Shown here: one piece after another, positions 57,768-64,000 of the stretch | Layout: each line of letters starts with the position of its first letter | Position numbering within the stretch: the stretch's first letter is position 1 | NCBI GenBank assembly: GCA_045120135.1 | Contig: JBGVEN010000001.1 | Coordinates: 124,001-188,000 of the forward strand | Origin: SIG440 sp045120135 | GTDB taxonomy: Bacteria; Bacillota; Clostridia; Monoglobales; Monoglobaceae | Reading direction: 5' to 3' | Length of the DNA: 64,000 bases | Made by a program: the position numbers and the translations under genes | Notes under the pieces: model-generated | Told to the model about the DNA's origin: nothing | What the model saw: only the letters and a program-made list of their open reading frames with translations | Database searches by the model: none

Positions 57768-59213
57768 ATGAAAAGGTTTATTAAAACAAGTGCCTTATGG
57801 TTAGTTATTGTTTCAATGCTTTTTTCTATAAATACCGCATTCGTGTTTGCGGAAGAAACCGAACAGCAATCGATAACTCTTAAAGAAAGTATAGAAAAAG
57901 TTATAAAAAACCTTTCGGTTTTTTCAAGGTACGAAAATGTTACAAAAGAAAAATTGTACCAGGTAGCATTTGAAGCACTTTTTGATGAAGACCCCGAAGA
58001 GTATGAAAAAGTTCTGAAAGAAGTTCTTTCGTCTATTGACGAGCATTCAGTATACTACAATGCTGACGAGGCATCTGATTTTCTTCTTGAACTCAATGAT
58101 GAGGTAACCGGCATTGGTGTAAATGTGCTTATGAACGAGGGTAACATTATTGTTTCACAACCAATCCCCAGTTCGCCTGCAGAAAGAGCGGGTATTAAAG
58201 CCGGAGATATAATCATCGGTGCAGATAACTATGACCTTCGTGGAATGGAGTTCGAGGCGGCACTCGATAAAATTCGCGGCATTGAGGGAACAACGGTTAA
58301 AATCAAGATTATCCGCTCAGGGATTAGTGAACAGCTGGTATTCACAATCAAGCGTGAAAAGGTGACACAAAATCCGGTTGATTATGAACTGATTGAAGAC
58401 GGCGATAAAAAGATTGCAAAGATAGTGATATATTCGTTTACTGAAAGTGTTGCAGAACACTTCAAAAACGCACTTGAACAGGCGGATAAGGATAAAACAA
58501 AAAATATTATAATAGACCTTCGTGACAACGGCGGCGGTTATCTCGACCAGGCGGTTGCTATTGCAGATATGTTTTTACCCAAAGATGCAATTATAACAAC
58601 GGAGGACCATAGATTTGCACTTTTGAACAAGGTCTACAAGGCAAAAGGTACACAAAAAAAATATGATGTTGTTATCCTTGTAAATGGAATGAGTGCAAGT
58701 GCGTCGGAAGTTCTTACAGCGGCACTTGTTGATAACAAAGCAGCAAAGTCAGTTGGACAGAAAACCTTTGGCAAGGGTACGGTTCAGACAATGAGCTATA
58801 CACCTGACGGCGGTATGATGAAGTATACCTCGGCTTATTACCTTACACCAAACGGCGAAAATATAAATAAGGTGGGTATTACCCCGACTGTTACAGTTGA
58901 AAATTCATTTAAACCTGTTGATATGACGGATTATTCAATGTTTAGTCTCAGCAAGACCTACCGCATTGGCGACAAGGGCAAGGAGGTAAAACTTGCCAAG
59001 GAAATGCTCAGACTTCTTGGGATTTTTGTAGGAGAGGTAAACGAGGTTTATGACGAAAATCTCAAGATTGCGGTACATTCATATCAGAAAGCAGATGGCC
59101 TGTTCCCGTACGGGGTGCTTGATATCACAACACAAATGAATCTTTATGATACATTGAAAACTACCAAGGTCGAAAACGACGACCAGCTTCAGACTGCGAT
59201 AGATATTTTTTAA
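57768..59213 (+). CDS. C-terminal processing peptidase (S41/CtpA) with peptidoglycan-binding domain
   Basis: This 481-residue secreted serine protease starts at the ATG 9 bases after AAAGGAG; an ATG three codons earlier abuts that site. It has a signal peptide or anchor (1-30), a helical dimerisation region, a PDZ domain (about 112-195: GIGVNVLMNEG, SPAERAGIKAGDII), and an S41 domain with catalytic Ser in NGMSASASEV and Lys in FGKGTVQ. A peptidoglycan-binding helical domain follows (about 395-465: IGDKGKEVKLAKEMLRLLGIF). Family members cleave C-termini of exported proteins and, in sporulating Firmicutes, act in envelope remodelling or sporulation signalling (CtpB). Confidence 0.93.
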   Translation: MKRFIKTSALWLVIVSMLFSINTAFVFAEETEQQSITLKESIEKVIKNLSVFSRYENVTKEKLYQVAFEALFDEDPEEYEKVLKEVLSSIDEHSVYYNADEASDFLLELNDEVTGIGVNVLMNEGNIIVSQPIPSSPAERAGIKAGDIIIGADNYDLRGMEFEAALDKIRGIEGTTVKIKIIRSGISEQLVFTIKREKVTQNPVDYELIEDGDKKIAKIVIYSFTESVAEHFKNALEQADKDKTKNIIIDLRDNGGGYLDQAVAIADMFLPKDAIITTEDHRFALLNKVYKAKGTQKKYDVVILVNGMSASASEVLTAALVDNKAAKSVGQKTFGKGTVQTMSYTPDGGMMKYTSAYYLTPNGENINKVGITPTVTVENSFKPVDMTDYSMFSLSKTYRIGDKGKEVKLAKEMLRLLGIFVGEVNEVYDENLKIAVHSYQKADGLFPYGVLDITTQMNLYDTLKTTKVENDDQLQTAIDIF

Positions 59214-59240
59214 CAAATTAAAGTGAAAGGAAATGACAAA

Positions 59241-60074
59241 ATGAGCGAGAATTGCACACATGATTGCGCAAGCTGCGGCGAAAACTGCAGCCAGAGAACA
59301 GAGGAACAAAGCTTACTTGCTCCTCAGAATTCTATGAGTAATGTAAAAAAGGTTATAGGCATTGTCAGCGGAAAGGGCGGTGTAGGCAAATCACTGGTTA
59401 CATCCCTGATGGCGGCAGGTGTAAAAAAGGCGGGCTTTAGCACAGCGGTTCTTGATGCGGATATTACAGGCCCGTCAATCCCCAAGCTTTTTGGGATAAA
59501 CAAAAAGGCGGTGGGCAACGAGTTTGGTATTCTTCCGTGCGTGAGTCCAAAGGGCACTAAGATTATGTCGGTAAACCTCCTGCTTGAAAATGATACAGAC
59601 CCCGTTGTATGGCGTGGCCCCGTGATTGGTGGAACAGTAAAGCAGTTCTGGACTGATGTTGTTTGGGAGGATGTAGACTTTATGTTTGTTGATATGCCAC
59701 CCGGTACAGGCGATGTTCCGCTTACTGTGTTCCAGTCACTCCCCGTAGACGGCATAATTGTTGTAACATCCCCGCAGGAGCTTGTTTCAATGATTGTTGA
59801 AAAGGCGGTTAAGATGGCGCAGCTGATGGAAATTCCTATCTTAGGTATTGTGGAAAATATGAGCTATGTGGAATGCCCGAATTGTGCAGAAAAGATAAAT
59901 ATATTCGGCGAGAGCAAGCTTGAGGAAACCGCAAAGAATGCAGGACTAAAAGCACTTGGCAGAATTCCGATGCGTTCCGACATTGCTTCACTTTGCGATG
60001 CCGGCAGAGTTGAGGATATCGAAAGCCACGAATGGTTGGGCGATGCAGTTAAAGCTGTAGTTGATTTAAAATAA
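59241..60074 (+). CDS. Mrp/NBP35 family Fe-S cluster carrier ATPase
   Basis: This 277-residue MRP-type P-loop ATPase has a Walker A GKGGVGKS (deviant, two-lysine type), DADITGPSIPKLF, and DMPPGTGD. A C-terminal C-x2-C pair (VECPNC) binds the bridging [4Fe-4S] cluster in a dimer. An N-terminal cysteine cluster (CTHDCASCGENC, residues 4-15) resembles the NBP35 N-terminal cluster site. It carries and delivers Fe-S clusters, relevant for the many radical SAM and Fe-S proteins here. The ATG at 59241 has GAAAGGAA upstream; the GTG at 59223 is too early. Confidence 0.92.
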   Translation: MSENCTHDCASCGENCSQRTEEQSLLAPQNSMSNVKKVIGIVSGKGGVGKSLVTSLMAAGVKKAGFSTAVLDADITGPSIPKLFGINKKAVGNEFGILPCVSPKGTKIMSVNLLLENDTDPVVWRGPVIGGTVKQFWTDVVWEDVDFMFVDMPPGTGDVPLTVFQSLPVDGIIVVTSPQELVSMIVEKAVKMAQLMEIPILGIVENMSYVECPNCAEKINIFGESKLEETAKNAGLKALGRIPMRSDIASLCDAGRVEDIESHEWLGDAVKAVVDLK

Positions 60075-60095
60075 TTTGATAACAAGAGGAAGAAT

Positions 60096-60974
60096 ATGTT
60101 TTTAGCTGATAATTGGAAGGATTATGAATTGCTTGATGCAAAAAATGGCGAAAAGCTGGAACGGTGGGGCAAGATTGTGTTAAGACGCCCTGACCCCCAG
60201 ATTGTGTGGGATGTAAGGGACGAGGATGCACATTCCGGCTGGAACAACCCCGATGCTCATTATCACCGCAGCAATACAGGCGGAGGTCATTGGGAAAGTC
60301 GCAAAAAAATGCCCGAAAGCTGGACGGTAGATTACCGTGACCTTACCTTTGGAATTAAGATGATGGGCTTTAAGCATACCGGACTCTTTCCCGAACAGGC
60401 GGCAAACTGGGACTGGTTTTCTGACATAATCAAAAAGTCGGGACGCAAGGATGTTAATGTCCTTAACCTTTTTGCATATACCGGCGGTGCAACAATGGCG
60501 GCATCAGCAGCAGGTGCTGCGGTGTGCCATGTCGATGCATCAAAGGGTATGGTTGCCTGGGCAAAGGAGAATGCTCAGCTTTCCGGTCTTCAGGATAACC
60601 CAATACGATTCATTGTTGATGATGTAAAGAAGTTTACTGAGCGTGAAATTCGCAGAGGCAGAAAATACGATGCGGTCATTATGGATCCCCCGTCTTACGG
60701 ACGAGGTCCGTCGGGCGAGGTTTGGAAGATTGAGGACGAACTTTTCGGCCTGGTTGAGCTTTGCACTAAGGTTCTCTCGGATAATCCGCTGTTCTTCCTT
60801 ATTAATTCTTATACAACAGGTCTTTCCGGCGGCGTTCTGGAAAATATTTTAAAAATGACACTTCAAAAGAATTATGGCGGCACCATTTCGGTTGACGAAG
60901 TTGGTTTGCCGATAACAAATCAAGGTTTGGTATTGCCCTGCGGCTATTCCGGCCGCTGGTGCAAAACTGAATAA
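60096..60974 (+). CDS. Class I SAM-dependent methyltransferase (RlmI/RlmK-like core)
   Basis: This 292-residue methyltransferase has a SAM-binding loop LFAYTGGATMAASAAGA (near 125-141) and the catalytic MDPPSYGRGP motif (near 198), as in 23S rRNA cytosine/guanine methyltransferases RlmI and RlmK. The N-terminal PUA domain of RlmI is missing; about 100 other residues precede the core instead (RRPDPQIVWD). The target could be rRNA or another nucleic acid. It is 22 bases after the Mrp gene. Confidence 0.85.
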   Translation: MFLADNWKDYELLDAKNGEKLERWGKIVLRRPDPQIVWDVRDEDAHSGWNNPDAHYHRSNTGGGHWESRKKMPESWTVDYRDLTFGIKMMGFKHTGLFPEQAANWDWFSDIIKKSGRKDVNVLNLFAYTGGATMAASAAGAAVCHVDASKGMVAWAKENAQLSGLQDNPIRFIVDDVKKFTEREIRRGRKYDAVIMDPPSYGRGPSGEVWKIEDELFGLVELCTKVLSDNPLFFLINSYTTGLSGGVLENILKMTLQKNYGGTISVDEVGLPITNQGLVLPCGYSGRWCKTE

Positions 60975-61064
60975 AATTGTTCATATAATGCGTTTGCCCT
61001 ACATAAAATAGGGGACGAGTAATATGAATACCTACAAATGACAACCGCAAAAGCAGGTGAAAAA

Positions 61065-61952
61065 ATGGACGGAAATTTAAATAATGCGATAGTTGATGTA
61101 AAAAATGTTGAGTTTCTCTACGAGGAAACGGAAGAAACTGGCGGAACTCGTGTCCTGAAGGATGTAAGCCTTCAGGTCAAGCGGGGTGAGTTTGTTGTTG
61201 TCCTGGGACATAACGGCTCGGGTAAATCTACCCTTGCAAAGCATCTGAACGCAATTCTTGTACCCGACAAGGGCAAGGTCATGATTGAATCTTTGGATAC
61301 TTCCGATGAAAAGCTTTTGTTTGATATCCGTCAAAGGGTAGGTATGGTGTTTCAGAACCCCGACAATCAGCTTGTTGCAACCATAGTAGAGGAGGATGTG
61401 GCGTTTGCGCCCGAAAATATGGGTGTTCCTCCAAAGGAAATCCGTGAGAGAGTGGATTATGCACTTGATGCGGTTAATATGAGCGAGTTTAAGGAGCACG
61501 CTCCGCATATGCTCAGTGGCGGTCAGAAGCAAAGAATTGCAATTGCAGGCGTTCTTGCAATGAAGCCAGACATCCTTGTTATGGACGAGCCGACGGCTAT
61601 GCTAGACCCGTCAGGTAGACGCGAGATAATGGAAACTGTCAAAAAACTCAACAAAAATGAGGGTATGACTGTTGTTATGATAACTCATTTTATGGAAGAA
61701 GCGGCCCAGGCAGACAGAGTTGTGATTATCGACCACGGCAGAATATTAATGGACGGCACTCCAAAAGAGGTTTTAGGCAGGGTTGACGAGATTAAAAAGA
61801 TTGGCCTTGATGTACCTCAGGCAACCGAGCTTATTCACCTGCTTAATAAATCCGGTTTTGATTTTAAAGACGGAATCCTTACCGCTGATGAATGTGTTGA
61901 TGCTGTTTTAAAATTGTATAACAACACAAAAGGAGGTGCTGCGAATGATTAA
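61065..61952 (+). CDS. ecfA1: ECF transporter ATP-binding protein EcfA1
   Basis: This 295-residue ABC ATPase has Walker A GHNGSGKST, the Q-loop FQNPDNQ, signature LSGGQKQR and Walker B VMDEPTAMLDP. It is one of two unequal ATPases of the group II energy-coupling factor module, which powers vitamin and metal uptake with interchangeable S components. The ATG at 61065 has GCAGGTGA upstream; an earlier ATG at 61038 has none. It overlaps ecfA2 by 8 bases. Confidence 0.95.
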   Translation: MDGNLNNAIVDVKNVEFLYEETEETGGTRVLKDVSLQVKRGEFVVVLGHNGSGKSTLAKHLNAILVPDKGKVMIESLDTSDEKLLFDIRQRVGMVFQNPDNQLVATIVEEDVAFAPENMGVPPKEIRERVDYALDAVNMSEFKEHAPHMLSGGQKQRIAIAGVLAMKPDILVMDEPTAMLDPSGRREIMETVKKLNKNEGMTVVMITHFMEEAAQADRVVIIDHGRILMDGTPKEVLGRVDEIKKIGLDVPQATELIHLLNKSGFDFKDGILTADECVDAVLKLYNNTKGGAAND

Positions 61953-62790
61953 GCTAACAGCTGTGAGCTATACCTATATGACAGGCGGACCTTTTGAAAA
62001 AACGGCGGTTTCGGATATAAACCTGACCATAAACAGCGGCGATTTTGTCGGACTCATGGGACATACCGGCTCGGGTAAGTCAACACTTATCCAGATGATA
62101 GCAGGGTTAATAAAACCCACCTCCGGGACGATTGAAATTGATGGACAGATTCTACATTCAAAAGAATGTAATATGCGAAAAATGCGCTTTAAAACCGGAC
62201 TTGTTATGCAGTATCCGGAATATCAACTGTTTGAAGAGACGGTGTTTAAGGACATAGCCTTTGGCCCGTCAAATATGCAGCTTCCCGAAGAAGATATTAA
62301 AAGAAGAGTGCTCTTTGCGGCAGATATGGTGGGTCTTTCACAGGAAATTCTTGAAAAATCTCCGTTCGAGCTTTCGGGCGGACAGAAACGTCGTGTCGCA
62401 ATTGCCGGCGTTCTTGCAATGGAGCCGCAGTTGCTTATCCTTGATGAGCCGACAGCAGGTCTTGACCCGGCAGGCAGAGACGAAATTCTGTGCAAGATAA
62501 AGGATATGCACCGCAGACTTGGCATCACGGTTATTTTGGTATCTCACAGTATGGAGGATATTGCTAAAATAACCAACAAGATTGTGGTTATGAACCACGG
62601 AAGGCTTGAAATGTACGACAAAACCTCCGAGGTGTTTAAGCACGCTGAACAATTGAAAGAAATGGGACTTGCCGTACCTCAGGTTACCGAAATTTGTGAA
62701 AAACTTCGTAAAGCCGGATTGCCACTTTCCGAGGGCATTTACACAATAGATGGTGCAAGGGCGGAACTTGAAAAAATTCTTAAAAGATAA
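61945..62790 (+). CDS. ecfA2: ECF transporter ATP-binding protein EcfA2
   Basis: This 281-residue ABC ATPase has Walker A GHTGSGKST, FELSGGQKRR and LILDEPTAGLDP. It pairs with EcfA1 to form the asymmetric ATPase dimer. AAAGGAGG lies 8 bases before the ATG, overlapping the end of ecfA1. It is followed 20 bases later by the EcfT membrane subunit. No S component lies in the window, consistent with a shared module. Confidence 0.95.
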   Translation: MIKLTAVSYTYMTGGPFEKTAVSDINLTINSGDFVGLMGHTGSGKSTLIQMIAGLIKPTSGTIEIDGQILHSKECNMRKMRFKTGLVMQYPEYQLFEETVFKDIAFGPSNMQLPEEDIKRRVLFAADMVGLSQEILEKSPFELSGGQKRRVAIAGVLAMEPQLLILDEPTAGLDPAGRDEILCKIKDMHRRLGITVILVSHSMEDIAKITNKIVVMNHGRLEMYDKTSEVFKHAEQLKEMGLAVPQVTEICEKLRKAGLPLSEGIYTIDGARAELEKILKR

Positions 62791-62810
62791 AAAAGCGAGG
62801 TGTCAGGATT

Positions 62811-63626
62811 ATGCTTAAGGACATAACTTTAGGTCAATACTTCCCCGGAAACTCTTTTATCCATAAGCTGGATCCGAGAACAAAAATACTTGCAGTAGTT
62901 GTATATATAACCGTTATATTTGTTATTAAGAGTATGCTCGGCTATGCAGTAATCGGCGTATTTTCTGCACTTTGTATACTTTCGTCCAAAATTCCATTTA
63001 AGTTTGTACTCAAAGGTCTCAAACCCATAATGGTCTTTATTGTGATAACAGCGGTTTTCAATCTCTTTTTAACCGACGGCAGAGTGCTGGCAAAATGGGG
63101 ATTTCTCACTATAACATACGAGGGCGTAAGACTTGCGGTGTTTATGGTGCTGAGATTATTTTTCCTTGTTTTGGGAACATCAATTCTCACACTCACCACA
63201 TCACCTATTGCATTGACCGACGGCATTGAGTATCTGTTGTCACCGCTAAAAAGGATAGGTGTTCCTGCGCACGAACTTGCAATGATGATGACAATTGCAC
63301 TCAGATTTGTGCCGACATTGCTTGAAGAAACGGATAAGATAATTAAGGCTCAAACTGCCAGAGGTGCAGATTTTGAAAGTGGAAATCTGCTGCGGCGTGC
63401 AAAAGCTATGATACCGATACTTATACCGCTTTTCATAAGTGCGTTTCGCCGTGCTGACGATTTGGCGGTTGCTATGGAATGTCGTCTTTACCGCGGTGGT
63501 GAAAACAGAACCCGTCTGCGTGAACTTAAAATGACAAAGAGCGATATATTTGGCTGGTTTATACTTTTAGTTCTTATCGGACTTATTGTGTTCACCAATA
63601 TTTTATACGGCAGGATTCATATATGA
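62811..63626 (+). CDS. ecfT: ECF transporter transmembrane subunit EcfT
   Basis: This 271-residue membrane protein has about five to six spans and begins MLKDITLGQYFPGNSFIHKLDPRTK. The conserved coupling motif ARGADFE (TARGADF) and a later RRADDLA and CRLYRGG sequence contact the ATPases. It links the EcfA1/A2 pair to S components. Its stop overlaps the start of truA as ATGA, the typical arrangement in Firmicutes (ecfA1-ecfA2-ecfT-truA). Confidence 0.95.
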   Translation: MLKDITLGQYFPGNSFIHKLDPRTKILAVVVYITVIFVIKSMLGYAVIGVFSALCILSSKIPFKFVLKGLKPIMVFIVITAVFNLFLTDGRVLAKWGFLTITYEGVRLAVFMVLRLFFLVLGTSILTLTTSPIALTDGIEYLLSPLKRIGVPAHELAMMMTIALRFVPTLLEETDKIIKAQTARGADFESGNLLRRAKAMIPILIPLFISAFRRADDLAVAMECRLYRGGENRTRLRELKMTKSDIFGWFILLVLIGLIVFTNILYGRIHI

Positions 63627-64000
63627 GAAATATTGCAGTAAAGATTATGTACGATGGCAGCCGATACCACGGCTGGCAGTACCAGAAAAATGGAATAACC
63701 GTGCAGGAGCGGATGGAGCAGGTCTTGTCCGAGTTGACAAATGAAAAGGTGTCGGTTACGGGCTGCAGCAGAACCGATGCGGGTGTTCACGCACTTGAAT
63801 ATGTTTTTAACTTTAAAAGCGAAACTAAAATCCCCACCGACAGACTTCCGTATGCAATAAATACCCATTTGGGAAACGACTCAATTGCGGCTGTTGCTGC
63901 TGCAGAAGTAGCACAGGACTTTAACGCAAGATTTTCTTCAAACGGAAAACGATATGTATACAAAATATGGAATTCCAGTATTGAGAACCCGTTCACGGCC
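63623..64000 (+). CDS. truA: tRNA pseudouridine(38-40) synthase TruA, 5' part
   Basis: The first 126 residues of TruA run to the window edge in an open frame. The N-terminus has VKIMYDGSRYHGWQ, and the catalytic aspartate is D52 in GCSRTDAGVHA. It converts U38-U40 of many tRNA anticodon arms to pseudouridine. The start overlaps the ecfT stop. The remainder of the gene, about 120 residues, lies beyond the window. Confidence 0.95.
   Translation, partial: MRNIAVKIMYDGSRYHGWQYQKNGITVQERMEQVLSELTNEKVSVTGCSRTDAGVHALEYVFNFKSETKIPTDRLPYAINTHLGNDSIAAVAAAEVAQDFNARFSSNGKRYVYKIWNSSIENPFTA

Noticed and set aside
1..64000. CRISPR arrays, insertion sequences, phage genes or rRNA operons
   Set aside because: No regularly spaced repeats, transposase or integrase motifs, or rRNA-like sequence were seen anywhere in the window.

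Overview
This window looks like a chromosomal segment of a low-GC Firmicute of class Clostridia. Supporting signs are a division/cell-wall (dcw) cluster with mraZ, sbp, DUF881 and no ftsA, a MurE with the DNPR motif expected for meso-diaminopimelate peptidoglycan, the sporulation signalling gene spoIIR, an SLH-anchored surface protein, a GntR/YtrA-type ABC operon, and strong AGGAGG ribosome binding sites throughout. Species cannot be fixed from the sequence. No stretch of 300 bases or more lacks a gene; the largest gap (19313-19561) holds a terminator, a promoter and an MraZ operator.

Region 1 (1-2335): the 3' end of an anaerobic ribonucleotide reductase (nrdD) that carries a fused C-terminal redoxin domain, followed by thioredoxin reductase (trxB) and a terminator. 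Together they look like a self-contained electron chain for dNTP synthesis.

Region 2 (2429-15870): a complete glycyl-radical-enzyme bacterial microcompartment (BMC) locus of the fucose/rhamnose type (GRM5-like). It encodes a B12-independent 1,2-propanediol dehydratase and its activase, a class II fuculose/rhamnulose-phosphate aldolase, a zinc alcohol dehydrogenase, CoA-acylating aldehyde dehydrogenase, PduL phosphotransacylase, a PduS-like flavin/Fe-S protein, a PduO-C/GlcG-like protein, a EutP-like GTPase, seven shell proteins (one EutS/PduU type, four BMC-H, one BMC-T, one BMC-P) and a DeoR regulator. Two near-consensus sigma-A promoters (before the dehydratase and before the aldolase) divide it. 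Five enzymes carry short amphipathic terminal helices typical of encapsulation peptides. The inferred route is deoxysugar phosphate to lactaldehyde, 1,2-propanediol, propanal, then propanol and propionyl phosphate.

Region 3 (15889-19312): a Ytr-like operon (GntR regulator, ABC ATPase, large permease) with a perfect palindromic operator over its predicted start site.

Region 4 (19326-34984): dcw cluster mraZ-rsmH-ftsL-pbp(PASTA)-murE-murF-mraY-ftsW-murG-murA-ftsQ-DUF881-sbp-ftsZ, with an MraZ box, but without murD, murB or ftsA.

Region 5 (35015-44490): secG, an RNase R lacking its N-terminal cold-shock domains and bearing an unfamiliar C-terminal extension, an SDR and a metallo-beta-lactamase-fold protein. 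On the minus strand follow mgtE, an SLH phosphodiester-glycosidase surface protein, a CBM9-like protein, tRNA-Arg(ACG) and a DUF2508 protein.

Region 6 (44582-64000): housekeeping genes: secA, prfB (programmed +1 frameshift, with UAA rather than UGA at the shift site), prfA, a Sua5/low-molecular-weight phosphatase fusion, rimI, tsaD, spoIIR (minus), ddl, murI, DUF1934, argS, a small secreted protein, a CtpA-type protease, an Mrp/NBP35 ATPase, an rRNA-type methyltransferase, the ECF transporter core ecfA1-ecfA2-ecfT, and the 5' part of truA.
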